From Terribacillus sp. DMT04 (GTDB lineage: Bacteria > Bacillota > Bacilli > Bacillales > Amphibacillaceae), in NCBI RefSeq assembly GCF_019056395.1, contig NZ_CP077639.1, positions 870,001-934,000 on the forward strand: a stretch of DNA of 64,000 bases, in the 5' to 3' direction. Position 1 is the stretch's first letter. Each line of letters opens with the position of its first letter. This document shows positions 56,463 to 64,000 of the stretch, in pieces. Both the position numbers and the translations under genes were made by a program. A model generated the notes under the pieces. It did no database searches. It was given only the letters and a program-made list of their open reading frames with translations, and had not been told where the DNA came from.

Positions 56463-56602
56463 CGTCTTGCTTGCTTTGATTAATAAAATTACTATAATTT
56501 TCCTTAAATATCATTTCTCCAAAGATGATGTGAAGATTAGACGTAATTGAAAAGGTATATGACAAGCTATGACCCTCATACGTATGAATGAGGTGACGAC
56601 TA

Positions 56603-57372
56603 ATGACAACTAAGAATATACTCATAGATTTAGGAAGAATTGAGACCTATTTTCATGACAAAATAGATAATCGCGGGAGAGCATAAAGAATTATAGATGC
56701 TGAAAAAAGTAGAAAGAATAAAATAGCAGACGTTGCAGTCGAGCAATTGCCATCAGGTAACTACATTCTGATTGAGGATTTTAATTGTTATGCTGCATGG
56801 CTAACAGCAAAGCGGGGCTACCCGATTCTTTGTTATGTTTGTCCAAGTACATTGGAAGAAAAACGTCTGATGCACATTTTAAATACAGCAATATCTTCTA
56901 CAAACAGAACGAGTTGGTTATTCAAAAATGTCCATGTGATGAGATTGATAGAAGATCATGATATGACAATAGAAAAGATTGCAAAATGCCTAAATGTCAG
57001 TGTTTCGAAAATTAGAGATTATGTATTAGACAGCCGTATACCTGCTAGTATAAAGAAGTAGCGATAGAGATGAAAGCAAAAACTGTCGTAGAGAAAATAT
57101 GTAAATCACAGGATATCCCTGATGTAGTGAAACAGATTTTATACGAGCACGCGGTATTTGAAGTAGATGATAAATATAGATTGACAGGTAAGAAATTGGA
57201 TTATATGAAGTTATTCTTTGCCGAGTGCGATATTCCAAACGACATATTAGACAACAGAAATAAATTAAAGGGGCTTATTAATAAATTGATTGCTACCAAC
57301 TTTAGACTTAAGGAGCATATGTGGTTTTTATTAAGCCTATATCTACATCAACTTGGGCCGGAAGAAGATTAA
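56603..57372 (+). pseudogene. ParB-like DNA-binding protein gene, broken by a stop and a frameshift
   Basis: An ATG at 56603 behind GAGGTGACG opens a frame that meets TAA at codon 28 (56684-56686) and continues in the same frame to 57061. There the reading resumes in another frame at about 57055: PASIK joined to EVAIEMKAKTVVEK gives an unbroken protein to 57372. One missing base in the A-rich ATAAAGAAG explains it. The restored protein of about 255 residues resembles ParB/sulfiredoxin-like proteins: a domain with NYILIEDFNCYAAWLTAKRG, then a helix-turn-helix MTIEKIAKCLNVSVSKIRDYV. A TATAAT with TTGCTT 16 bases upstream near 56470-56500 may be its promoter. The two remaining open parts could still be translated. 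Confidence 0.65.
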
Positions 57373-57421
57373 TAATTATAAAAAGTATATATGTAAGTGA
57401 TAGGTACAATGGAAGACATAA

Positions 57422-57454
57422 AAAAGCAGCCTGCTAAAACAGGCTGCTTTTCTC
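57422..57454. terminator. Bidirectional terminator before the peptide-transport operon end
   Basis: AAAAGCAGCCTG and CAGGCTGCTTTT form a perfect 12-bp stem with a CTAAAA loop. It ends the minus-strand transport operon and faces the ParB-like remnant. Confidence 0.9.
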
Positions 57455-58454
57455 ATAATGTAATCTTCACTTTCTCTTCCTCACCAACAGGATAAAAGCA
57501 AGCAACTTCCTGTCCGGGTACGCCTCGTTCTTCCGGTAAAGGAATGTTTGTCTTGCAAAAATCTGTCGCTTTTGGGCAGCGGGTATGAAACACACAGCCG
57601 GATGGCGGATTGGCAGGAGAGGGAAGCTCGCCTTTTAGCACAATACGTTCACGTGCTCGTTCCTTGTCTGGATCAGGCAATGGCACAGCGGATAGCAGTG
57701 CATTCGTATAAGGGTGCTGAGCGTGCGCCTGGAATGTTTCTCGATTGGATTTTTCCATTACTTTTCCGAGATACATCACTGCAACCCGATCGGCAATGTG
57801 ATTGATGACCGATAAATCATGCGCAATAAACACATAAGTCAGATTCAGTTTCTTTTGCAAATCCTGAAATAGATTGATGACCTGAGCTTGAACGGAAACA
57901 TCCAGTGCGCTGACTGGTTCATCGCATACAATTAGCTTCGGTTCAAGTGCAATTGCGCGTGCAATTCCGATACGCTGTCGCTGTCCGCCGGAAAACTCAT
58001 GCGGCAGCCGGTTATAATGCATATCAGGATTTAAGCCAACTAGCTCCATCAATTCTTTGACACGAGATTCTAGATTTTTCGTTTGTTTATATGCCTTCAG
58101 CGGAGCGGCAATGCTTTCGCTCGCTTTCATGCGTGGATTCAAGCTAGTATAGGGATCTTGAAAGACCATTTGCATATTGCGGCGCAGCTCGTAAATTTCC
58201 TTGGCGGATGCGTCGGTATATGACTCTCCGTTGAAAAGAATGTCGCCGGAAGTGGGCTTTTGCAGCCCAACGATGCTCCTGGCTAGTGTACTTTTTCCAC
58301 AGCCTGACTCACCAACTATGCCTAATATTTCTCCTTTATTTACAGCCAAATCAACACCGTTTAATGCTTTTACTTCGCCCGTTTTCTTCTGGAATGTGCC
58401 ATTCTTAATCGGAAAATGTACGTGCAAATCTTTAATTTCCAATAACGCGGTCAT
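57453..58454 (-). CDS. Oligopeptide ABC transporter ATPase, OppF/DppF type
   Basis: A 333-residue ATPase of a peptide/nickel-type importer. Walker A GESGCGKST, Q-loop FQDPYTSLNP, signature FSGGQRQR, Walker B LIVCDEPVSALD and switch His in AHDLSV are intact. The C-terminal oligopeptide extension has the iron-sulfur or metal-binding-like Cys pattern (CVFHTRCPKATDFC, then a late Cys). The ATG at 58454 overlaps the stop of the upstream ATPase gene (ATGA) and follows AAGGAGTG; the frame upstream belongs to that gene. It is the last gene of the operon. Confidence 0.92.
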   Translation of the reverse strand: MTALLEIKDLHVHFPIKNGTFQKKTGEVKALNGVDLAVNKGEILGIVGESGCGKSTLARSIVGLQKPTSGDILFNGESYTDASAKEIYELRRNMQMVFQDPYTSLNPRMKASESIAAPLKAYKQTKNLESRVKELMELVGLNPDMHYNRLPHEFSGGQRQRIGIARAIALEPKLIVCDEPVSALDVSVQAQVINLFQDLQKKLNLTYVFIAHDLSVINHIADRVAVMYLGKVMEKSNRETFQAHAQHPYTNALLSAVPLPDPDKERARERIVLKGELPSPANPPSGCVFHTRCPKATDFCKTNIPLPEERGVPGQEVACFYPVGEEEKVKITL

Positions 58455-59449
58455 GACAGCAGCACTCCTTTCTTTTCTTTCTCGAATTCCGTCTGGCTGA
58501 GTATGCAAGCAGCCAAGTGTCCGGAGCCGCGTTCCCCAAGCGGCGGATCTTCCTGGAGGCACGCGTCTCTAGCAAATGGGCAGCGCGGATGGAAATTGCA
58601 GCCTTGTGGCGGATCAATAAGGTTCGGTGGCTGTCCTTCAATATGCAGCAGCCTTTCCGAAGCGCCAGCATCAAGTCTGGGAATGGATCGTAATAAGGAC
58701 CATGTATAAGGCATCGCCGTCTTATAAAAAATATCGGCTGTACTAGCGGATTCAACAATTTTGCCGGCATACATAACAAGGATGCGGTCAGCAAGGTTGG
58801 CTACAACGCCAAGATCATGCGTAATCATAATAATTGCTGTTCCGTATTTTTGCTGAATGGATTTCAACAGTTCGATAATCTGTGCTTGAATCGTTACATC
58901 CAAGGCTGTTGTCGGCTCATCGGCAATAAGCAGCTTAGGTCTGGCTGCCAAGGCAATAGCGATGAGCACGCGCTGGCGCATCCCGCCGGAAAACTGATGC
59001 GGATAGCTTTGCATCCGGCGTTCTGGATCGGGAATACCGACATCTGTGAGCAATTCAATCGCTTTTTGCTGGGCTTCTTTTTTGGATAGCTTCTGATGCG
59101 TTTGGATTGCTTCCATCAGTTGTTTTCCGATTTTGAAGACCGGATTTAAGCTCGACATGGGATCTTGAAAGATCATCGCAATCTCATTCCCGCGCATATT
59201 GCGGAGCCGGCGTTTATCCATTTTTAAAATATTTTCCCCTTGAAAAAGAATTTCTCCTTTTGGATAAGTTGCCGGCGGCTCGGGATTCAGCATTGTCAGC
59301 GAGTGAGCAAGAACGCTTTTTCCGCTGCCAGATTCGCCGACGATACCAATTGTTTGACCAGCTTCAAGCCGGAAGGAGACACCATCAACTGCTTTGACAA
59401 GACCAGCTGGTGTCTCTAAATGTACATGCAAATCATTGACTTCTAGCAT
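58451..59449 (-). CDS. Oligopeptide ABC transporter ATPase, OppD/DppD type
   Basis: A 332-residue ATPase that pairs with the OppF-type one. Walker [11 protein letters not shown]-loop [10 protein letters not shown], signature FSGGMRQR, Walker [13 protein letters not shown] and switch ITHDLGV are visible. The C-terminal domain has the Cys pattern [14 protein letters not shown]. The ATG follows AAGGGGGAATTACG. It lies 12 bases after the permease gene, and its last codons overlap the next gene. Confidence 0.93.
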   Translation of the reverse strand: MLEVNDLHVHLETPAGLVKAVDGVSFRLEAGQTIGIVGESGSGKSVLAHSLTMLNPEPPATYPKGEILFQGENILKMDKRRLRNMRGNEIAMIFQDPMSSLNPVFKIGKQLMEAIQTHQKLSKKEAQQKAIELLTDVGIPDPERRMQSYPHQFSGGMRQRVLIAIALAARPKLLIADEPTTALDVTIQAQIIELLKSIQQKYGTAIIMITHDLGVVANLADRILVMYAGKIVESASTADIFYKTAMPYTWSLLRSIPRLDAGASERLLHIEGQPPNLIDPPQGCNFHPRCPFARDACLQEDPPLGERGSGHLAACILSQTEFEKEKKGVLLS

Positions 59450-59461
59450 CGTAATTCCCCC

Positions 59462-60313
59462 TTAAGCAGCTGGTGCTGTTTGTTTCGGTTTGCGCTTTTT
59501 CTTTTTCTTCTTCATGCTGTGCGGATCGAAAGCATCTCGAAGACCATCACCGAGTATATTCAATGACAATACCGTAATGACAATTGCAACTCCTGGGAAG
59601 ATGGAAAACCAAGGGGCAATGGTAATATAAATCTGCGACTCCTGCAGCATATTTCCCCATGTTGGCGTGGAAGGATTAACCCCGACACCGAGAAAGCTGA
59701 GCGCAGCTTCTGCCAATATTGCTTTAGCAAAGATGAAGGTGCTTTGCACAATTATTGGTGAAAGTACATTTGGCAAAACATATCGAAATAGGATGACAAC
59801 GTTATTGGTTCCGGTTGTTTTGGCAGCTTCAATATACTGCGCGTTCTTAATTTGCAATACAGCTGAACGAACGACACGTGACATGACTGGGAAAAAGGCA
59901 ATAGTCAATGCGATAATAATATTTGTAATACTTCCGCCAAGTGCTGCGACTAGCGCTAATGCCAGCAATAAGGCAGGGAAGGCAAGAAATCCATCTACAA
60001 TACGCATGAGGATAAAATCCGTTTTACGGAAGTAGCCTGATATAAGTCCAATCAATGTACCGACGATTGTAGCGACAATTGCTACAATGACGCCGACAGC
60101 AAGTGAGACGCGAGCAGCGACGACAACCCGGGCAAAAATATCGCGCCCAAAGTCATCCGTGCCAAACCAGTGAGCAGCAGATGGTGACAGCAGCCGCTGT
60201 TCTGCGTCAATGGCGGAAGGGGAGAGTGGCAGCCACAAGTTGGCTGTGATTGTCCCTAATGCTATTAATACGAAAATAGCTAAAGCAATTAGATTCCTTT
60301 TTTTGGACAACAT
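59462..60313 (-). CDS. Peptide ABC transporter permease, DppC/OppC type
   Basis: A 283-residue permease with about six membrane helices. An N-terminal helix (residues 8-28) is followed by the periplasmic-type loop HWFGTDDFGRDIFARVV, a hallmark of OppC/DppC. The EAA-like loop is EAAKTTGTNNVVILFRYVLPN. It ends in a run of Lys and Arg (MKKKKKKRKPKQ), probably cytoplasmic. The ATG follows AAGGAGGTACATAACCG. It lies 15 bases after the other permease gene. Confidence 0.92.
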   Translation of the reverse strand: MLSKKRNLIALAIFVLIALGTITANLWLPLSPSAIDAEQRLLSPSAAHWFGTDDFGRDIFARVVVAARVSLAVGVIVAIVATIVGTLIGLISGYFRKTDFILMRIVDGFLAFPALLLALALVAALGGSITNIIIALTIAFFPVMSRVVRSAVLQIKNAQYIEAAKTTGTNNVVILFRYVLPNVLSPIIVQSTFIFAKAILAEAALSFLGVGVNPSTPTWGNMLQESQIYITIAPWFSIFPGVAIVITVLSLNILGDGLRDAFDPHSMKKKKKKRKPKQTAPAA

Positions 60314-60328
60314 CGGTTATGTACCTCC

Positions 60329-61276
60329 TTATTCGTCATAACGAATTCTTGGATCTAGAAACGCATATAGCAGATCGACAATTAAGTTAACCAATACATA
60401 GATTGCAGCGATAAACAGCACCACACCTTGAATTACTGGATAATCGCGGCGGTGGATAGAGTCGATCAGCAGCTGTCCAATTCCCGGTATCGTGAAGAGC
60501 GTCTCAATAATAACTGTTCCGCCAAGCAAACCGGCAACGGTGGCACCAAGTACAGTTGTTGTCGGGATTAAGGCATTGGCAAAAACATGTTTCATTAACA
60601 CATCGCGTTCACGAACACCCTTGGCACGGGCAGTTTTTGTATAATCCTGATTAACAGAATCAAGCATGCTGTCACGAAGCATACGGGCGATAATGCCGAT
60701 TTCTACTATTGCTAACACAAATGCTGGCAGCAGCAAATGGTAAAGCCAGGATCCAAATCCTTCTGCAATTGGCATATAGCCTGCCACAGGAAAAATCGGA
60801 ATCGAAACACCGAGTCCGAGTACAAGCAAGATAGCCAGCCAAAATTCAGGCACCGAGACACCGAGAAGCGATGCGGATGTGAATAAAGGATCTAAGATTG
60901 TTTTTCGCAAAGATACAATCAAGATGGCTAATGGTATCGAGATAACCAAGATGAAAAGAAGCGACAGAATCATCAAGCTCAAGGTCGGCCCAAAGTTAGT
61001 GAAAATCAATTCGGTTACCGGCTGAGCAGAGAATACACTTGTACCGAGATCGCCAGTTATGACTTGTTTCAGCCAGTCAAAAAATTGAATATACCATGGA
61101 TCATTTAATCCGAGCTGCTCTTCCAGCTGTGCTACCGCTTCCGGAGATGCATCTTCTCCTAGAATAATATGTGCAGGATTTCCTGGTGTCAGGTGGACAA
61201 GTAAGAAAACGATAATGCTCACAACAAACATAACCGGAATAACAGACAAGCATCTGCGAATCGCATAACCGAGCAC
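60329..61276 (-). CDS. Peptide ABC transporter permease, DppB/OppB type
   Basis: A 315-residue permease with six membrane helices. The N terminus (RRCLSVIPVMFVVSIIVFLLVHL followed by PGNPA) is the OppB/DppB signature, DPWYIQFFDWLKQVITGDLG follows, and the EAA loop is YTKTARAKGVRERDVLMKHVFANAL. The end LDPRIRYDE is typical. Translation starts at a GTG 8 bases after AAGGAGTG. A stem-loop (61308-61340) separates it from the binding-protein gene. Confidence 0.92.
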   Translation of the reverse strand: MLGYAIRRCLSVIPVMFVVSIIVFLLVHLTPGNPAHIILGEDASPEAVAQLEEQLGLNDPWYIQFFDWLKQVITGDLGTSVFSAQPVTELIFTNFGPTLSLMILSLLFILVISIPLAILIVSLRKTILDPLFTSASLLGVSVPEFWLAILLVLGLGVSIPIFPVAGYMPIAEGFGSWLYHLLLPAFVLAIVEIGIIARMLRDSMLDSVNQDYTKTARAKGVRERDVLMKHVFANALIPTTTVLGATVAGLLGGTVIIETLFTIPGIGQLLIDSIHRRDYPVIQGVVLFIAAIYVLVNLIVDLLYAFLDPRIRYDE

Positions 61277-61307
61277 GTTTCTACACTCCTTTTTAATTAA
61301 AATGGAA

Positions 61308-61340
61308 GAGAATCGCCTGCATGTAACGCAGGCGATTCTC
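61308..61340 (-). terminator. Hairpin between binding protein and permease genes
   Basis: GAGAATCGCCTGC and GCAGGCGATTCTC form a perfect 13-bp stem with a 7-base loop. Only a weak T-rich stretch follows on the minus strand, so it could be a partial terminator or an mRNA-stabilising hairpin that raises the amount of binding protein over the permeases. Confidence 0.6.
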
Positions 61341-61348
61341 TGCAGGCA

Positions 61349-62929
61349 TTACTTCGTTTTCCAAGTATTCCAGAAGCGAGGTCCATACCACTCGTCATAG
61401 CCCTGTAACTTTGTCGTGCGGGCATCCAAAGCGGAAATATTCGTCACTTTTTCAAACGGAAGCTCTTCATAAAGTGTTTTGTTAAGTTCAGCTAAAATCT
61501 GCTGCTGTTCTGTTTCATCTGCAGTTCCCCACTGTGCAAGAAGTTCTTGCCAGCGATCACTGTGATACCAGCCGCTGCTGTTATTTTCACGACTTACCAT
61601 ACCAGCTTGGTTTGGAGAGAAGAATGGTGACCAGCCAACAACAACCATATCCCAATTCTTTGCATCGCCCCATTTTTCCAAGTAGGTTGCCCATTCATAA
61701 GATTCTAGTTCTACCGTAAATCCAACTGCTTCTAGCTGCTGCTCTGCAATCTCAGCAATCTTTTTATAATCTGCATTGTCATTAGAGAAGATAATCTTCA
61801 CCGGCTGTCCGTCATAGGAGCTTTCTTCTAACAGTTTTTTCGCTTCATCTTGATCAAAGGCAGCAAAGTCATCAATGTTTTCACCGGAATATAGTGCTGT
61901 TTGGTCTGGCGTGAACAAGGCACCGTCCAGCTCATAAAAATCGTCATTTCCGTAAGTTGCTTTCGCCATTGCTTCTTTATCTAAAGCGGCGTGAAGTGCT
62001 TGACGGACTTTCAAGTCATCAAATGGCGCTTCTGATTTATCCGGTGTGATAACGGAATAACCATTACTTGATGTGACAGCTTCTACATTTGGTGTGGAAG
62101 TGACTACTTCATACAAATCTAGCGGAATGGATTGCACATAATCATACAAATTTGTTTTCAACCCGTTGAGCATAACTTGCGGATCTTTCACCACTTTGAA
62201 ATGGATAGTATCCAGGTAAGCTGTTTTTTCACCTGTCAAACCGCCCCAATCTTCTTCATCACGAGATTTGTAATCTGCAAACTTCGATAGAACAATTTCA
62301 TTCCCGCTTTTCCAAGAATCAAATTGGAATGGTCCAGTACCAATAAACTGTTCATTTGTCAGCGGCTGCTCACCTGCTGCTTCGGCAATTTCAGCCGGGA
62401 TGACAATTGCAGAAGCTTTTGGTGCAGCTAGGTCTGTCAGTAAAGATGTATACACGTCATTTAGTGTAATAACAATTGTTTTATCGTCTGTTGCTTCAAT
62501 AGAACTGATATGGCTTGATGCAATTTTTCCGACAGAAGATACCTTTGTCCAGCGATCAAGAGATGCTTTTGCGTCATTAGCGGTGACATCTTGGCCGTTG
62601 TGGAACTTGAGACCATCACGAAGGGTGATCGTGTAGATTTTCTTGTCATCACTTACTGTATAATCTTCAGCTAGTAACGGTCGGGCCTGATAATCTTTAT
62701 CTAATGCGAATAATCCTTCATAGATATGCCAGCCGATCTTTCGTGTAGCACTTTCACCGGAATACATCCAGTCCAATGTGTCAGGTTCTGAGCCCATCGC
62801 AACATTTAATTCGCCGCCTTCGACAGGTTCTCCGCTGCCGCCGGCCGAACTGCTGCTGGAATTGCTGGAGCAGCCGATTAGTGCAATTGCTCCTATTAAT
62901 CCAAATAAAATAAGTGCGAGTTTCTTCAA
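61349..62929 (-). CDS. Peptide-binding lipoprotein of an ABC importer
   Basis: A 526-residue family 5 solute-binding protein. The signal peptide ends in the lipobox LIGC, so Cys20 would be lipidated and the protein held on the outer face of the membrane. A Ser/Gly linker follows, then GGELNVAMGSEPDTLDW, the conserved ITLRDGLKFHNGQDVTANDA segment and VRQALHAALDKEAMAK. The neighbouring amidohydrolase suggests N-acylated or dipeptide-like ligands rather than nickel. The ATG follows GGAGGAATTAACTTG on the minus strand. It lies 12 bases after the amidohydrolase gene. Confidence 0.92.
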   Translation of the reverse strand: MKKLALILFGLIGAIALIGCSSNSSSSSAGGSGEPVEGGELNVAMGSEPDTLDWMYSGESATRKIGWHIYEGLFALDKDYQARPLLAEDYTVSDDKKIYTITLRDGLKFHNGQDVTANDAKASLDRWTKVSSVGKIASSHISSIEATDDKTIVITLNDVYTSLLTDLAAPKASAIVIPAEIAEAAGEQPLTNEQFIGTGPFQFDSWKSGNEIVLSKFADYKSRDEEDWGGLTGEKTAYLDTIHFKVVKDPQVMLNGLKTNLYDYVQSIPLDLYEVVTSTPNVEAVTSSNGYSVITPDKSEAPFDDLKVRQALHAALDKEAMAKATYGNDDFYELDGALFTPDQTALYSGENIDDFAAFDQDEAKKLLEESSYDGQPVKIIFSNDNADYKKIAEIAEQQLEAVGFTVELESYEWATYLEKWGDAKNWDMVVVGWSPFFSPNQAGMVSRENNSSGWYHSDRWQELLAQWGTADETEQQQILAELNKTLYEELPFEKVTNISALDARTTKLQGYDEWYGPRFWNTWKTK

Positions 62930-62941
62930 GTTAATTCCTCC

Positions 62942-64000
62942 TTAGCTTCCTAATACCGAGAATACGATTTTTGTAAAAGCTTTTTCTGTCATGAGCAGGG
63001 CGCGTTCATCGATGTCAAACTTCGGATGATGGTGCGGGTAATGCGTGCTCGTATCTTCGTTGCGAGAGCCGACTTTAAAGAAGCTGCCCGGCTTCTCTTG
63101 TAAGTAATAAGCAAAATCCTCTGCACCCATGCCGGTTTCAAACGGTATAACCTGTTCTTCACCAAACTCTTCCGTAAATAGCTGTTTGAGCAAAGCTGTT
63201 TCTTCTGGGTGGTTGTAAAGAGCAGGGTAACCGTTCAAGTAATCAATAGAATACGTTGCACCAAAGCCACTCGTAATCCCAGCAACAATTGCTTCAATTT
63301 GCTCTTGTACTTGCTGACGGATACCGGCATTAAAAGTCCGGACTGTACCCTCAATTCTTGCGGTGTCTGGAATGACGTTGAACGCTTGACCGGACTGGAA
63401 AACACCAAGTGTTACGACGGCTGATTCCAACGGGCTGACGCGACGGCTGACGATTTTTTGCAGCGCGCTGACAATATCACTGCCAATAACAATTGGGTCA
63501 ACTGTTTCTTGCGGTGCTGCGCCATGACCGCCTTTGCCTTGAATGGTAATCGCAAATTTATCGACAGCAGCCATCTTGAAGCCTTCGCCAACATTTACTT
63601 TTCCTACCGGAGAAGCAGAGTTGAGGTGAGCGCCATACACATAGTCGACCCCTTCAAGTGCGCCATCCTCAATCATCGCTTTTGCACCGCCTGGCGGAAC
63701 CTCTTCGGCTGGCTGGAATAGAAATACTACTTTCCCCTTGAGACTATCCTTTTGTTTGAAAAGCGCTTTAGCGGTTCCGAGAAGTGCAGCCGTATGACCG
63801 TCATGTCCGCAAGCATGCATCACACCGTTTGTTTTAGAACGATAAGGAACAACTTTTTCGTCATCGATCGGCAACGCATCAAAATCTGCTCGCAAGGCGA
63901 TTGTCGGCCCCTCTGTTTTTCCTGTGAGCGTGGCAACAATCCCATACCCGCCAACATTTGTCTTGATATCTTCATAGCCGAAACTTTGCAGTTTGTCAGC
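62942..64000 (-). CDS. M20 family amidohydrolase, 3' part
   Basis: The gene runs off the right end of the window; 352 codons and the stop are present, while the N-terminal 40 or so residues are missing. It is an M20D metal-dependent amidohydrolase (N-acyl-amino-acid or hippurate hydrolase type). Metal and catalytic motifs are RADFDALP, MHACGHDGHTA, FQPAEEVPPGGAKAMIEDG, GAHLNS, GKGGHGAAP, GMGAEDFAYYL and YPHHHPKFDIDE. The frame stays open from an internal ATG (63895) up to the edge, with KLQSFGYEDIKTNVGGYGIV upstream, so the ATG is not the start. It heads the visible peptide-transport operon and would hydrolyse the imported substrate. Confidence 0.9.
   Translation of the reverse strand, partial: ADKLQSFGYEDIKTNVGGYGIVATLTGKTEGPTIALRADFDALPIDDEKVVPYRSKTNGVMHACGHDGHTAALLGTAKALFKQKDSLKGKVVFLFQPAEEVPPGGAKAMIEDGALEGVDYVYGAHLNSASPVGKVNVGEGFKMAAVDKFAITIQGKGGHGAAPQETVDPIVIGSDIVSALQKIVSRRVSPLESAVVTLGVFQSGQAFNVIPDTARIEGTVRTFNAGIRQQVQEQIEAIVAGITSGFGATYSIDYLNGYPALYNHPEETALLKQLFTEEFGEEQVIPFETGMGAEDFAYYLQEKPGSFFKVGSRNEDTSTHYPHHHPKFDIDERALLMTEKAFTKIVFSVLGS

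Noticed and set aside
58455-58562. Upstream extension of the OppF-type ATPase
   Set aside because: It overlaps the end of the OppD-type gene in another frame; ATGA overlap and AAGGAGTG fix the start at 58454.

Overview
The window comes from the chromosome of a low-GC, endospore-forming Gram-positive bacterium of the Bacillaceae. The 16S gene is of Bacillus type and ends in the anti-Shine-Dalgarno CACCTCCTTTCT. Start codons sit behind strong AGGAGG-type ribosome binding sites. There is a gamma-type small acid-soluble spore protein, and one long stretch keeps Bacillus subtilis gene order. From memory the 16S recalls halotolerant genera such as Terribacillus, but this was not checked against any database.

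Region 1 (1-20.2 kb) is core chromosome. It opens with the start of a lipoteichoic acid synthase, a YkvA-like gene, a zinc alcohol dehydrogenase and an AI-2E-family exporter. From 4.1 kb it follows the B. subtilis order yfhF-recX-yfhH-yfhJ-yfhP-mutY-sspE-ygaC-ygaD-ygaE-gsaB-bcp-perR-ygxA-rrn. Several genes known there are absent (sspK, fabL, ygaB, ygzB). An ion channel, an M29 aminopeptidase, a 2-hydroxyacid dehydrogenase and a cobalamin adenosyltransferase are inserted. A cluster of DnaA boxes lies at 3.97-4.07 kb.

Region 2 (20.3-27.1 kb) is a complete rRNA operon with tandem promoters P1 and P2, then 16S, 23S, 5S and 12 tRNAs (Asn-Ser-Glu-Val-fMet-Asp-Phe-Tyr-Trp-His-Gly-Cys-Leu is 13 names; the array holds exactly these 13 tRNA genes, so the count is 13). 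The 5S plus tRNA part is present a second time at 38.99-40.52 kb, in the same orientation, without 16S or 23S and with its own promoter. Both arrays carry two small covarying hairpins ending in GCAACCA between tRNA-fMet and tRNA-Asp.

Region 3 (27.5-38.5 kb), between the two arrays, is accessory. It has a GNAT acetyltransferase, a CcpA-controlled CstA-type transporter, a quinone-oxidoreductase-like enzyme, a sorbosone-dehydrogenase-like protein, two unrecognised proteins, and a complete Bce-type antimicrobial-peptide sensing and resistance module (regulator, kinase, ABC ATPase, permease) with a recognisable BceR-type operator.

Region 4 (40.6-57.4 kb) is a mixed accessory region. It holds a soluble chemoreceptor, two VOC proteins, an aldo/keto reductase, an amino-acid racemase, a VanZ-like protein, an unassigned multi-pass membrane protein, a MITE-like repeat, a wall-anchored 5'-nucleotidase with an LPNTA signal and a possible Pho box, a DUF4317 protein, a zinc metalloprotease, a one-chain dihydroxyacetone kinase, an SDR enzyme, a VOC/nitronate monooxygenase/Nudix operon and a decaying ParB-like gene.

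Region 5 (57.4-64 kb) is one minus-strand operon: an M20 amidohydrolase (cut by the window edge), a peptide-binding lipoprotein, two permeases and two ATPases. It would import peptide-like or N-acylated substrates and hydrolyse them. No CRISPR array, prophage or complete insertion sequence was seen.
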